Shown in pieces: positions 49,401-56,500 of a stretch of DNA of 64,000 nucleotides. A model generated the notes under the pieces. That model had not been told where the DNA came from. It saw only the letters and a list, made by a program, of their open reading frames with translations, and ran no database searches. The DNA is from Bacillota bacterium (GTDB lineage: Bacteria; Bacillota; Clostridia; Acetivibrionales; DTU013): the NCBI GenBank assembly GCA_023399355.1, contig JAEWQC010000006.1:1-64000 (forward strand). The letters are read 5' to 3'. The translations under genes and the position numbers were made by a program. Every line of letters begins with the position of its first letter. The stretch's first letter is position 1.

Positions 49401-52400
49401 TCTCCATCAAAAGCCAGGATGCAAACCATAGCGGAGTGGTCCTGTTCACCGCCAGGGTCGAAGGTAGTAAACTGATCATCACACCCAACCGGACGCCGAA
49501 GGATACACCCTATGATGCGTTGCTCTACGGCTGGCCTTATGAATTGCGCTATACCGGAGAATGTATCAGCGATTTATATGGGAATAAAGATATCACTGAC
49601 ATCCATTCGATTCTGTTTACCATTGAAAGCCAGAAAATTGAATCAAGGTATCCGGCTGCGGACGGTTCGGACATTCCGCTCAATGCGGGCATCAGGGTGA
49701 TGTTTGGCTCCAGGTTCGACAATGCTGTCAAGGGAGCAAATTTTGCGGATATCAGGGTGAGCAGGATGGATGTGAGCGGAGGAAAGACAACCTATACGGA
49801 CATCGCCTCCCATGCGGTTCTAAGCGGAAACAGCCTTTACATCTCCCCGGAAGAAGATATGAGCCCCCTGAAGACATATGCCGTCGAGATTCCAAGAGGC
49901 GCAGTCAAAGGTTCCGGAACAGGTGTGAACAATTATGATGCGTTCAGCTTCACCACAGGCACCGATTCCTCCAATACCGGCAGCATCGAGGGACCTGATG
50001 CGCTCAGAACCGGAAACGGACTTTTGGAGGGGGCAGCGGCAAATTTCAAATCCGTGGGCTATCCTGAGGGCACCGGCTTCGTCTGGGATTTCGGAGACGA
50101 TGCAACCGCATCGGGCGCAGCTGTATCTCATATGTTCACAACACGCGGCGAATATAACGTGATGCTGGTTTATACAAATTCAGCAGGCGAGCCGCGTACT
50201 ATACGCAAAGCTGTCAGCGTACTCAAACGACCTGATCTCTCATCTGTACAGCTTGATGCCACACCTTCGGCTCCTGTTGCGGTTCCGGCCGGGAGCAGCG
50301 CCGAATGGGTGGTTTCGCTCAGGAGCGGAGGACAGCCCCTCGGAAAGGCGCCGATCCTTGTCAGCAGGGTCTATCCGGTTACGGAAAACAGGCCGCCGGA
50401 GGTCCTGACGACGATCGAAACCGACTCCAATGGGTATGCGAGCTACACCGGCACGCTTCCTGAAGGAGTATCGGAGTACTATGTGAAATTTACGTATGAA
50501 AACAGTTACAATGGCGTGACAGTGAAAAAAGAAATCAGAAGGATCATGAAGAGTGCGGTAGGAAAGGTTGAGGTATCCGGATACGTCATCAACGACAGGA
50601 ATGTTGTCCAGTCAGGTGCTGCCGTGAAGATTGGAACCACCTCTGTCAGGACGGACAACACCGGATATTACAAGATAACCGGACTGGACGTCGGTACATA
50701 TACCATGCTCGTCAGTGCGAACATGCATTATGACAGTGTAACGGAAATATCGCTTGCTCAAAAGAGCCTGGTCAAAAACATTACGCTCACAAAACGGTCG
50801 CCCACCGGCAATCCGTCAGTCAGTACCATATACATAAACAATGCCGCTCCGGCATACGGACAGAATTTTTACTTCCTGCAGGGGATTGACGCGCCGATAG
50901 CGGTACACGCACTCATCGACTGGAATGGTCATGATCCGGGGTACGTTGAATTCAACCTGAACGGCACGGTCACCAGGAGTACAAACTTTGAGTTTTCGTT
51001 GAATGCAAAGAATCTCAAACAGGGCGATCAGCTCCTGATTGCCTGTGTGACTGCCGATGGCGTCCGGTCGGCTGCTTCCAACGCCCGCATCAATATCATC
51101 GAATCGCTTCCGAGAGAGTTTCCCGTCGATTTGAAACCGACATTTGTCGGGAATAAATATGTCATCGACCAGTATATTCCCCTGACAGGCATCAGTACTC
51201 CCTATATCGACAATATCCCGCTGCTCTCGGGAGGACCGATTTCCTTCCTGTCGCAGCCGGCCCGCGTAACCGGGTTTATGGGCCTGGACGGCACATTCAC
51301 CGCTGTCGTCGGGAAAGGGGTCGATGCCAAAGCCATCAGTTATGCGGCGCAGAACAATATGCTGCAGAAATATCTGGCGAGGCAAAACGCATCGACCCAG
51401 GCGGAAATAGATGAGATCAACGGCAGAAGGTCAAGCTCCCAGTTTGGCAGCTTCGAGTTCAGCGCGAACCTGGACGCCAACTTTAACTGGAACTATATCC
51501 CGGATTTAGGCAGGTGGCAATATCTCACGGGAGATATTGCCCTGAATGTGGATACCGAACTGTACGGCAAGAGATCATGGGGCATCAAGGGGATCCCGGT
51601 GAGCGCTTTCCTTGCCGGACAATTCACACTTGAGATGGATGCGTCCCTGAAGTCGACGGGATCGATAGGAAACTACACCAGCGGATACCTTGACTTCTCC
51701 AAAATCGAGATCGAGATTTCCGGCGGATTGGATGCGTTTATTGCAAGCGCGGGCATCTACTTCGCAGGAGGCGGAAAGGTCAGGATCGATTTCCCGTCGG
51801 CGGATGTCAAACATTACATCTACGTCAAGGGCTACGCGAAGCTGAAAGCGCTGCTCTGGAGCGTAAATTACCCATTCCTGGAGTACGGCTGGGGCGATGA
51901 CTATGCCACCGGCAGCAAGGTTTCCTCCTTGATGTACGATAAAGCCGCCGGTCTTTATGATGTGAAGGAAAATGAGCTTCAGGAAATGAGCAGGGATTAC
52001 ATCAATGGCCAATCGGGATGGGAGCCATACGGGACGGAGATTACAGGGTCGGTGCCGGTGTCAGACGACTCAGCTTCAATGCCGGGCAGCAGAGCTTCGG
52101 CATCAGCAAATGCAGCTTCAGATTCATACAGCACAGCTTCGGTACCGGACAATGCTGTTTCAATGCGAAGCAGCGCAGTTACGGCATTAAGCGGAACAGC
52201 CACAGCGACAAGCAATACTGCCCAAATGCAAAGCAGTCCAGCTTCGGCATCAAACAGCACGACAAAGACGACGCTGCGAAGCAATACCTACCCGTATACC
52301 GATCAGAAGCTTGTACCGTATGACGGCGGTGCGCTGATGGTGCTACTTGAAGATGATCCGGGCAGAACCTCCCTCAACAGGACAAGAGCGTCTTATTCCA

Positions 52401-55400
52401 TCTACAACGGCAGCACATGGACAGCTCCGCTGCCGATAGAACCGGATGATGAGACGGCGGACTTCAAACCTGTGGCGGCTGCCACAACCAACTGTGTCCT
52501 GGCGGCATGGGAAAACCTGAAGGATGTTATGCCAGGGGACGCCAAGCTTGGAGATGCGCTTAAAAGTGAAGAGATCCGCGCCGGCTTTTATGATTCGGCG
52601 ACGGGAAAATGGAACAGCCCCTACGACCTGACATCGGACAGCTACCTTGACCATTCGCCCCAAATAGCTGCGGGCGGTGGCAGCGGCATTCTGACCTGGG
52701 TCAAGAGCAAATCGGACAATTACGATTCCGCCCTGAGCAATGCCTATTCGGCTAAAGATGAGATCATGTTCTCGAAATGGGACGGGAGCAGCTTCAGCAA
52801 ACCGGACGTCATTGCTTCGCCCGACGGGATCGTCATTGATTCCTCCATTGCATATGATGGGACTAACGGAGCGTTCGCATGTACGCTGGACGGAGATAAC
52901 GACCTTAGTACCACCGATGACCGCGAGATTTATATCATGACGTACGACGGAACAAAGTGGAGCCCGCTCAGCCGGATGACAGATAATACCGTCAGGGACT
53001 CTTCACCCCAGGTTTGCATCGATAAAAACGGGAAAGCTTTCCTTGCCTGGAGCGAAGACAAAAAGCTCATGTACGCGGCGGATGCGGGTTCGGATCAGCC
53101 TCAGCTCAAAACGGCTCTTGAGGATACGATCGTCACCGAGCCTCTCACAATGACCCTGAAAAGTGACGGCAGTATTGCTCTGATCTGCCCCGGCAAGTCG
53201 TCTGAAGGCGGACAGGAACTGTATATGATGACATATGACTTTGAATATGATGCCTGGAGTAACGAAATAGAGCTTACGTCGGATCAGGCAAACAACTACT
53301 CGCCCAGTTCGGTATTTATCGGCAATCAGCTTGTGACCGTCTACAACAGGGCGCAGGTGGTTGAGGAAACCAATCCTGCGGATGGGCAAACCTACCCGGC
53401 AGCGAGCGACTGTGCCGATCTTGTGATGTCCTCCGTAACACTCAGTCACGATCTGTCAGTTACATCTGCTGCAATTACGATGTCGGATAATAATCCGTAT
53501 CCCGGAAGTGTCATTACCATCGGTGCAACGATAGAGAACAAGGGAATGTTCGCCGAACCGGGAGTTGAGGTTTCATTCTACTACGGAGATCCCGGCAAGG
53601 GCGGAACACTGATAAAAACGGTGACCGTTCCCGGCCCCGTCGTTCCGGGTGACGCGGCATATGCCTCGACCGAATGGGAAGTGCCTTCCGGCGGGACGGA
53701 AACCGAACTGTATGTTGTGGCGAATTATAAGGATAAATCAACCACGGACGGGAACCCAACGGACAATACCGCGGTCAGAAAGATCGTGAGTCCCGATCTC
53801 GAGATATCGGCGCTGAAATGTACACCGGCAGGAGAAGGAAAATACGCTATTTCGGCAACAGTAACCAATATCGGCCGTTCGGATGTCGCAAATGCAACCG
53901 TCTCATTCAACCGCGGCGACCAGGCAGGCAGCCTGCAGGCTGTCGGAACGGCAGACACCGGAGCGCTGGGCAAGGGCGAGGCAAAGGATGTATTATACCT
54001 GTGGCCGGCGGACCCAGGCGTGTGGATAACGGAAGAAAACAGCTCCAATCCCGGCAAAGTGGATATTTTTGCTTCGGTTGAGGCAACGGGCGGTACGGCT
54101 GAGACGGAGCTTTCGAATAATCTGTCGACGACAACTCTTGTAAGGAAAAGCCTGAACATACTGGCAACCGATCCGTCCAACTACGGAAAAAACGTCGGTA
54201 TTGACAAGACTGTCAATATGACCTTTGACAGTACAATCAAGAAAGGCGGCGCTTTTGAGAACATTACGCTGGCAGGTCCGGATAATATACCGGCAGCTGT
54301 CACAAAAACCATAAGCGAGGATACGTTAACCATCAAACCGAATTCACCGCTTAAGTACGGCAGTACCTATACGCTCAGAATTCCAGCTTCTGCGGTCATT
54401 ATTGCGGAGAGCGGCATATCCGGCAGCGAGTGTACAATCACTTTCAGCACGGAAACGAACCCCCAAGGCCCGGGTAATCCTGACAACCCGGGCAATCCAG
54501 GCGGGAATCCGGGCAATCCGGCTTCCGGCAACCCAGGTACGAACTCGGATAAGGATAACGGAACCAACACCGCCATCGTATCCGGGGCTTATAAAGGAAC
54601 GGTTGAAGTGAAGACGGATGCCGGAAAGGGACAGGCGACAGCCATCCTTGAGGAGGCATTCCTTCGGCAATCAAAGGATTCTCTCTCCATACGGCTGCCC
54701 AAAATTGAAAAAGCCGTATCCTATGGTTTGCAGCTGCCATCGTCCGCCTTATTTGCGAAACCGGGAGACCGTAAGATTAAAATGATATGTGAAAACGGCT
54801 CTATCACGCTTCCATCCAATATGCTTACGAAGGATCAAGCCGGGAGTCATGAGACTGTGTCTGTCACTATGACAAAAGTTAATGCCGGGAATCTGCCGGG
54901 CGAAGTTCAAAAGCTGGTTGGAAATAAGCCTGTTATTGAGCTGAAGCTGAAGGCTGACGATAAAATGATGGAATGGAGCAATCCCGATGCGCCTGTTACG
55001 GTGTCCATTCCATACAAGCCGACTGCGGCGGAGCTGTCGGATCCCGATAAGATCGTGATCTGGTACATTGACGGTTCAGGCAGCCTTACTCCGGTTTTTG
55101 CCAGCTTTTATGACCCGGAGACGGGAATGGTGACATTCAGGACAACCCACTTCAGCTATTATGCAGTAGCGTATGTAAAAAAGAGCTTTACGGACCTGAA
55201 AGGTTATTCCTGGGCAAAAGCTCCCATAGAGGCGCTGGCTGCCAGAGGAATCCTGAACGGCATGCCTAAAACCATGTATTATCCGGGAAAGAATATCACA
55301 AGAGCGGATTTCCTGTATATGCTCGTAAGAACGTTGGGGCTGAGCACCGGGTTCAAATCCAATTTCTCCGATGTAGACAAAAATGCATACTACTGGAACG

Positions 55401-55726
55401 AACTTGGTACCGCAAGACAGCTCGGCATTTCTCTCGGAAGCGGGAACAATCAATTCCGTCCGAATGACAAAATATCAAGACAGGACATGATGGTGCTGAC
55501 CGTCCGTGCAATTGAGAAGCTCGGAGAAATGAAAACGCAAGGCGCATCGGATAATCTGGCTCAGTTCAGCGATAAAAAACTCCTTTCGGCATATGCAATC
55601 GACAGTGCGGAGTATGCAGTAAATGCAGGAATGATCAAAGGAAACAAAGGCCTTTTGAATCCGTTGGGAGGCTCGACCAGGGCTGAAGCGGCCGTCATGC
55701 TTTATCGATTGTTCAAATCAAGGTAA
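37460..55726 (+). CDS. Giant 6,088-residue secreted SLH surface protein with RCC1 propellers and Ig-like repeats
   Basis: One uninterrupted frame from ATG 37460 (GGGAGTGA site). Signal peptide: KKR basic start, hydrophobic core and VVHAAEP cleavage region (about 1-31). Domain order: RCC1-like propeller 1 (about 45-310); fourteen Ig-like repeats with the mark Y[IV]DVxFxxG[VI]YG and LTGGExTVRxFL (about 330-2130); propeller 2 (2140-2430); one diverged repeat; propeller 3 (2570-2840); one more clear repeat; a BNR/sialidase-like region (3150-3600); several Big_5-type domains; a PKD domain (FVWDFGDDATASG); a carboxypeptidase-regulatory-like domain; a large beta region; a heptad-repeat linker; two CARDB-type domains; another Big_5; a Pro/Gly/Asn-rich stalk (PGNPDNPGNPGGNP); and three SLH motifs at the C-terminus. 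It should be anchored to secondary wall polymer. Its ligand is unknown. A terminator follows. Confidence 0.93.
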   Translation: MKKRINRFIAVLLSFLVLFAYFPAFIVVHAAEPLLTVSECNEYKKLISSSLDYTIAISSDKRVVYWGSPTSPARNVPTDLENVRMVAAGYRFALALKDDGKVVAWGDNEFNQCQGNGLTDVKYITAGNSFALALKNDGTVVAWGANEGGQCDVPAGLSDVVAIEAGSNHALALKSDGTVIAWGANYTDWKQCDIPIDKIDPANTALPKIVALDAPWGHNLAVREDGSVVAWGNNEKLQATVPAGITNAVAASGSLWCSMVLMADGTVKEWGKTYSAMGISEPSGLPFVKAVSSQQDMSFALVENDSGYYKVIPWDGSGKKEEINLSVGPKIVSCALPAGGDKDGDNSYIDVSFNRGIYGDATGTSAVSASAFVLEYRKNEGSANSVTITSATRTDGTELQGGETTVRFHLAVNGTPSGQETIEIKPAYDSGNVPVYDGNGTMIEPSQTTGATFLNTTMLRFVSSTIDDANTYIDVVFNKGIYGDVQGKTGVSVSDFKFSFYRNDGSATGATLVSLTDKDFVSTTPGAETVRFNFSIDGTVNGKETIEIKPADGNSVFTSSGEAMQASRTTGRIPLSPPAPEIVGMELANDNSHLDITFNTGVYGDRDNITKAGFNPVTSGAIICHLQSFGGGATNVSISSFTRLDGITPLIGGETAVRLNLSFTGSPTGVEYFGIWVEHLYNSKGVFLGSENSTMIKLKALSPAIGLCSAAPDNEYIDVNFNMGVYGGVQGFDEKGRPTGVDKDDFKLEYVKGSGTTENVTIRAIGANTGSDPANPAVLKGGEKTVRVFLSLTNPATGGAGAETVKISPKNDESIYSEDKQPVPSSSSTGNVNLHASFPVIESYKLAADNSHIDVDFNLGVYGDSAHTLPVSAPNFSVNFYTYSYNGGRATVATIGAITRQDGSPLEAGDKNLRLRLNITGKPSGAETIAIYPSSANQIYNSMGKSILSGSSQRVPDTFLNPVPEILTGTLAANLSYMDVTFSCGVYGDAAHTAAVDADDFKIVFNKNTGGSATGVTIDSVKKTDTEDKDDAASELTGGETAFRFFLSIDGSQNGQETIRIMPADGNSVYSGAGNPMAQEQSTPSRNLTVGPPEITSAKLARDNSYIDINFSSSVYGDSIHSTGLNEEDFSLSVESNNGDVNRAHISSVRQIDGTTPPSGGEKALRLYLVTQKVVTDEKTNETMLVATSASGTEKIEVKPAGGSSIYSFSGTAMDAAQTTGKISLAEIPRIVSGVMAADYSYVDVTFSKGVYGGSNGRTPLSAGSFLLYFERNGGIATNVSIKAVRKASGTSLSSAPALTGGETTVRVFLSVLGAADGKEWIKILPAGARAIYDSSGRAMSDDKSTGMLYLKGSTLQIVSSFIAEDNSYVDVNFNVGVYGAADGDSPVTLNCFGIAATDGRIASVTKTDGEALTGGETTLRFHLNFPYVQYPGAAFAIVPASSSGGPKVYNANGAEMPLNQQTGMIPLNNVALDSSELSQNNAYIDLKFDMGVYGNNAQNTPIGPEDLALEFRQNGGTATGAAISSIRPADNAVEADAGTLKGGEATVRVFLKVSGNPDGKETVSLSTVPGSVIGSHILAGVLTTGAISMYSGAFKAVSAAMGDDNAYVDMTFSQGIYGDAAGRTPVDANDFAASFSGGPGSLTGVSIAAVGKPDGEKPGTASMLTGGEKTVRIFLSVSGTLSGSESLKIEPKTTSSIYPLHGAALSGENSSATVQMISNKPEILSSVMAAGSKYVDVIFNIGVYGTASSGPVTRDSFDCAFNANAGNGGNGKITVSVNSVRKPDSGSEAFASALTGGEKTLRFFLKINKAPGSTATDSIIPTGLETIVITPAQTIYSSTGQQLSTSASTGPVGLLAPEPEFGDCSASQQSGTDKKLQYIDVKFTTDVFGAADGSTPVDPSDFELLFARNSGNAERAEILSVCRPDPAEPAKDSELTGGTSAIRFYLKTYFGNGANAVEASTSGVETVVIKPKDNSIFNRSGQAMAVTKATDALKLANMFPRVVSARVGPGNGYVDVTFSTGIYGNSGSTGKAAYYSNFQAVFTRNGGAATNANINWAAKPDNSDRLLATTLVGGEETIRFFLTVTNVPSGVEMVEIVPASPQLRDADGLTLKAAQSTGRLRLVTPYPPQWSLSGSSEEAPGWMSDYRISTGNAHTLVVKNDGTVAAFGENSQGQANVPGTLSGVDSVAAGDTFSAALKKNGTLVGWGALKIPAGMTNVKMIAAGGSTLFALRADSSGEYISLVGDDYYKYDDDNDRNYYVEKLKLMDKDVPVKAISAGSDEHLLVLRNDGTVEAYDYNDRLTSDYYGQCSIPEGLKEVRAVSAGFGFSLALKKDGTVAGWGNVRLPTGGLVNVSAISSSLRGYCVLKTDGTAEVYDINGVKLINSGTAVLSGIIGVSAGADTYLFVSRDGTVDGLRDTGVFGYMEDIDTPADLNIYKHVLNGTISGNAFVTLELRDSTAVNAAKLGMYGGNGLRGITAADLKVEIVKGSQSLLGITITDVKKGSSIYEDAAAGDTAVRVMLRVAGVPDGTERFVIKPTTSFSVADASGNSIFASQPSNVIALDRGSEYELYSRRIDAGWSHTVAMKDTGYVFNWGDNTYGQAPAMLNRDNAVQVSAGYHHTVVLLHDGTVKEWGENYYGQLDMPGNVKNIMQISAGGYHTLALKSDGTVLAWGDDFYKQCTVPLGLFNVIAVSAGGHHSLALKSDGTVAAWGDDSFRQCSGMPSGLKEVVAVSAGDNFSLALKRDGTVVAWGNNDKGQCTVPSGLANIKAVSAGYRHALALKSDGTVVAWGDNSKGQCTVPSDLTGVFAVSAGAYHNAAIKSDGKIIAWGDNSAGQAAVPESGLPPKVVSAVMAEDNSYIDLQFNAGVYGSPDGTGPLKTGNFKVVFDGKSAGGATGVSISSVRKNDNPLESKASALTGGENTVRVFLTFSGVIKGVETVQLTQDSAKPIYDMYKVPIQNANLTPVFTLKLQKTGNDIMVDNISSGVGTKYEVVAIDSTDGKSAPVYDYVPSNNCYSISWEHELKTAGATKNADGFYESNNTMLIAGFYSKEKNHANQDITQVTFNSKPMKFLKTAAIGDMKLDLYYMLGKDFPTNPGKYKVTAYYRGSNNLLYGKAVSLTNVAQMAPENAASTLDDGTYWNMSTALETKTDHAMQVDFTATPNNNEVAMKTTNRDKAGAYVTNCNDSVYYKDWATISASVRSAEYPKEDISYELTPTYDTLPELPAGNKIAFVQDAGSSGNAAAGRQFTFTSGDDGATVTILSSPDGNSWTTSTCSLPAITYQGFTYTYFGKTEITDWAAYQDTASGTTRYVAIGNANVGRYKQDGSAEYETEEYTDEGGHPQTHRWTYETSIKVYLMSSDGEHWTSGYYPDFVFGNYENVKNGSLYTKFKEIVCNNNGLFVAYDNANVYYMIYSDTEWTLGKSFEKDSQGKVVNTQYNYLTGLFTRNNILVLTGRGLDDENLNIYWSTGGRDWKQAAVTYRDPKFYEYDKTARKTIWTYSRSFTGMTYAHDTFAASNEYTIAASQDGKNWSVYKSDKQGSDLVAFHDTFFRTVYYHTASGNACWLLSSDDLLDWQVEDKDFLLSEFTPEGAKKTLTANTVRNGFEAMTLELAAPEDGDVKVPVNSVLTISYTDELKQGADFKRISLTTAAGINVPAGLLLDGENGTMSILPKDDLSPITKYILTIPEGALINTTSMKANKLLRIAFTTGTSTLPEITGDNLGSAENPFDVDSPLNLCYSRDIAVNLQTLFDKITVAPKNNLSNKVQLDRRIEGTKLILTPAVPLQYTTAYMITIPDGAVKDLFGIEAGGKSIEFMTGADSKLPVVERTDPVDLGERIATANPICAYFSEAVTKGAGFGGITLRDIRSDTATEAEVTLKDEIVNGTTRTALIIQPAAELALHHTYRVTIPSDAVRDASNNTLASEYSFEFTEEIRKSYPVLVGSSPSNNATEVDFMGDIVLTYDRPIKMTDSFSLPGFVSIKSQDANHSGVVLFTARVEGSKLIITPNRTPKDTPYDALLYGWPYELRYTGECISDLYGNKDITDIHSILFTIESQKIESRYPAADGSDIPLNAGIRVMFGSRFDNAVKGANFADIRVSRMDVSGGKTTYTDIASHAVLSGNSLYISPEEDMSPLKTYAVEIPRGAVKGSGTGVNNYDAFSFTTGTDSSNTGSIEGPDALRTGNGLLEGAAANFKSVGYPEGTGFVWDFGDDATASGAAVSHMFTTRGEYNVMLVYTNSAGEPRTIRKAVSVLKRPDLSSVQLDATPSAPVAVPAGSSAEWVVSLRSGGQPLGKAPILVSRVYPVTENRPPEVLTTIETDSNGYASYTGTLPEGVSEYYVKFTYENSYNGVTVKKEIRRIMKSAVGKVEVSGYVINDRNVVQSGAAVKIGTTSVRTDNTGYYKITGLDVGTYTMLVSANMHYDSVTEISLAQKSLVKNITLTKRSPTGNPSVSTIYINNAAPAYGQNFYFLQGIDAPIAVHALIDWNGHDPGYVEFNLNGTVTRSTNFEFSLNAKNLKQGDQLLIACVTADGVRSAASNARINIIESLPREFPVDLKPTFVGNKYVIDQYIPLTGISTPYIDNIPLLSGGPISFLSQPARVTGFMGLDGTFTAVVGKGVDAKAISYAAQNNMLQKYLARQNASTQAEIDEINGRRSSSQFGSFEFSANLDANFNWNYIPDLGRWQYLTGDIALNVDTELYGKRSWGIKGIPVSAFLAGQFTLEMDASLKSTGSIGNYTSGYLDFSKIEIEISGGLDAFIASAGIYFAGGGKVRIDFPSADVKHYIYVKGYAKLKALLWSVNYPFLEYGWGDDYATGSKVSSLMYDKAAGLYDVKENELQEMSRDYINGQSGWEPYGTEITGSVPVSDDSASMPGSRASASANAASDSYSTASVPDNAVSMRSSAVTALSGTATATSNTAQMQSSPASASNSTTKTTLRSNTYPYTDQKLVPYDGGALMVLLEDDPGRTSLNRTRASYSIYNGSTWTAPLPIEPDDETADFKPVAAATTNCVLAAWENLKDVMPGDAKLGDALKSEEIRAGFYDSATGKWNSPYDLTSDSYLDHSPQIAAGGGSGILTWVKSKSDNYDSALSNAYSAKDEIMFSKWDGSSFSKPDVIASPDGIVIDSSIAYDGTNGAFACTLDGDNDLSTTDDREIYIMTYDGTKWSPLSRMTDNTVRDSSPQVCIDKNGKAFLAWSEDKKLMYAADAGSDQPQLKTALEDTIVTEPLTMTLKSDGSIALICPGKSSEGGQELYMMTYDFEYDAWSNEIELTSDQANNYSPSSVFIGNQLVTVYNRAQVVEETNPADGQTYPAASDCADLVMSSVTLSHDLSVTSAAITMSDNNPYPGSVITIGATIENKGMFAEPGVEVSFYYGDPGKGGTLIKTVTVPGPVVPGDAAYASTEWEVPSGGTETELYVVANYKDKSTTDGNPTDNTAVRKIVSPDLEISALKCTPAGEGKYAISATVTNIGRSDVANATVSFNRGDQAGSLQAVGTADTGALGKGEAKDVLYLWPADPGVWITEENSSNPGKVDIFASVEATGGTAETELSNNLSTTTLVRKSLNILATDPSNYGKNVGIDKTVNMTFDSTIKKGGAFENITLAGPDNIPAAVTKTISEDTLTIKPNSPLKYGSTYTLRIPASAVIIAESGISGSECTITFSTETNPQGPGNPDNPGNPGGNPGNPASGNPGTNSDKDNGTNTAIVSGAYKGTVEVKTDAGKGQATAILEEAFLRQSKDSLSIRLPKIEKAVSYGLQLPSSALFAKPGDRKIKMICENGSITLPSNMLTKDQAGSHETVSVTMTKVNAGNLPGEVQKLVGNKPVIELKLKADDKMMEWSNPDAPVTVSIPYKPTAAELSDPDKIVIWYIDGSGSLTPVFASFYDPETGMVTFRTTHFSYYAVAYVKKSFTDLKGYSWAKAPIEALAARGILNGMPKTMYYPGKNITRADFLYMLVRTLGLSTGFKSNFSDVDKNAYYWNELGTARQLGISLGSGNNQFRPNDKISRQDMMVLTVRAIEKLGEMKTQGASDNLAQFSDKKLLSAYAIDSAEYAVNAGMIKGNKGLLNPLGGSTRAEAAVMLYRLFKSR
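37590..38380 (+). repeat. RCC1-like propeller 1 coding repeats
   Basis: About seven units of the form A-G-x-x-[FH]-[AS]-LALK-x-DGTVVAWG are encoded, e.g. AGYRFALALKDDGKVVAWG and AGSNHALALKSDGTVIAWG. Seven blades would close a single beta-propeller. Confidence 0.8.
38440..43840 (+). repeat. Fourteen tandem Ig-like repeats of a family I cannot name
   Basis: The marker Y[IV]D (or equivalent) occurs at 38501, 38873, 39236, 39605, 40013, 40387, 40775, 41183, 41564, 41909, 42281, 42662, 43094 and 43499. Spacing is 345-432 bases. Each unit continues with an x-LTGGE-x-TVR-x-F motif and ends with G-x-E-x-[IV]-x-IxP. A fifteenth, diverged unit lies near 44800 and a sixteenth, clear one has its marker at 46037. 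Confidence 0.85.
43890..44740 (+). repeat. RCC1-like propeller 2 coding repeats
   Basis: Diverged blades such as GNAHTLVVKNDGTVAAFGE and AGFGFSLALKKDGTVAGWG, with insertions (for example an acidic YYKYDDDNDRN loop near 44200). The insertions suggest altered loops on one face. Confidence 0.75.
45175..45985 (+). repeat. RCC1-like propeller 3, near-regular 117-bp repeats
   Basis: Seven blades; five of them begin with [IV]SAG at 45418, 45535, 45655, 45772 and 45889, i.e. a period of 117 bases with one 120-base unit. Units such as AGYRHALALKSDGTVVAWG are nearly identical at DNA level, which points to recent expansion or gene conversion. Confidence 0.85.
52073..52261 (+). repeat. Nine-unit 21-bp minisatellite coding a Ser/Ala heptad linker
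   Basis: Units start every 21 bases at 52073, 52094, 52115, 52136, 52157, 52178, 52199, 52220 and 52241. They encode seven-residue units such as ASMPGSR, ASASANA, ASDSYST and ASVPDNA. The linker separates the beta region from the next propeller-like domain in the giant protein. Confidence 0.85.
55180..55720 (+). other. Three SLH motifs at the C-terminus of the giant protein
   Basis: SLH 1 starts FTDLKGYSWAKAPIEALAARG with ITRADFLYMLV; SLH 2 starts FSDVDKNAYYWNELGTARQLG with ISRQDMMVLTV; SLH 3 starts FSDKKLLSAYAIDSAEYAVNAG with STRAEAAVMLYRLF. The [ITS]-TRA[DE] type motif is present in SLH 1 and 3 and diverged (ISRQD) in SLH 2. Such triplets bind pyruvylated secondary cell wall polymer. Confidence 0.9.
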
Positions 55727-55758
55727 TGCGTCAGCCTGCAACCTGACGGGAAATTGGG

Positions 55759-55804
55759 AAAGCCGTGAGGCCGCTGAAACATAGCGGCTTCAGGGCTTTG
55801 TTGT
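55759..55804 (+). terminator. Terminator after the giant SLH gene
   Basis: AAAGCC (55759-55764) pairs with GGCTTT (55794-55799) around an inner GCCGCT/AGCGGC stem, followed by a T-rich TTGTTGT run. Confidence 0.7.
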
Positions 55805-55814
55805 AACATAAATA

Positions 55815-56187
55815 AACCCCCGGCTCTGCCGGGGGAGACAAAGAGCTTTAGCTTCAAATAGATAAAAAAAACCTCCAATGTAAGAATTACCACATAGTAT
55901 TTGCAGCGAAGTATCGCAGGCAAGTGATATTTGGGAAGATAAAGCAAGACATAGGAAAAATGCTAAGGGAGCTGTGCGAAAGAAAAGGAATAGAGATAAT
56001 AGAAGCGGAGTGTTACAAAGACCATGTACATATGCTCGTATGGATACCACCCAAATACAGCGTATCAGAGATTGTGGGTTATCTAAAAGGAAAAAGCTCA
56101 CTGATGATATTTGATCGGTTCGCCAATTTAAAGTACAAATATGGCAACCGACATTTCTGGTGTAAGGGAAAAATATTAAGTATGTAA
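55815..56187 (+). mobile_element. tnpA: IS200-type element relic (tnpA without start, 3' truncated)
   Basis: A Y1 transposase remnant. From 55861 the frame reads DKKNLQCKNYHIVFAAKYRR, then VIFGKIKQDIGKMLRELCER, ECYKDHVHMLVWIPPKYSVS (HUH-type DHVHML) and YLKGKSSLMIFDRFANLKYK, ending HFWCKG then a frame break. No start codon lies at the expected site, an in-frame TAG lies at 55849, and the catalytic Tyr region after WC[RK]G is lost. A CCCCCGGC/GCCGGGGG hairpin at 55817-55836 matches the hairpin usually found before IS200 tnpA. Clearly inactive. Confidence 0.85.
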
Positions 56188-56194
56188 TACTTCA

Positions 56195-56500
56195 ATGTGC
56201 TGCAATGCAGGGCATTTATATCATAAATATGGAAGAGACGACAAATATGTTTTTTATCTTGAAACTCATTTGGAAAAGGGAAGTGAAACATATGTAGCGC
56301 TGATAAATTATTATAAGGAGCATGATAATTTTGACGGGGCATGCCGAGTGGCAGAACAGGCGCTGGAAAAATGCAAAGATGATCTGACGGAGGCTTTTAT
56401 ATATCTCCTTGTTGATGCGGAAAAGAGAGAAGATAAAGACAAGTGCAAAAAAATTGTATAGCAGTGCGAAGAGAAGGCGATTGGCAGATATTAACCGAAT
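56195..56500 (+). pseudogene. TPR-like protein fragment
   Basis: The frame before and after the listed ATG gives AGHLYHKYGRDDKYVFYLE, then INYYKEHDNFDGACRVAEQA and a stop at 56462, after which QCEEKAIGRY continues in frame. It looks like the C-terminal helical-repeat part of a longer protein, fused to the tnpA relic. No start of its own is convincing. The parent family is not certain. Confidence 0.45.

Noticed and set aside
38000..55600. Many long open frames on the minus strand inside the giant gene
   Set aside because: They lack ribosome sites and recognisable domains and follow from codon bias of the real plus-strand frame.
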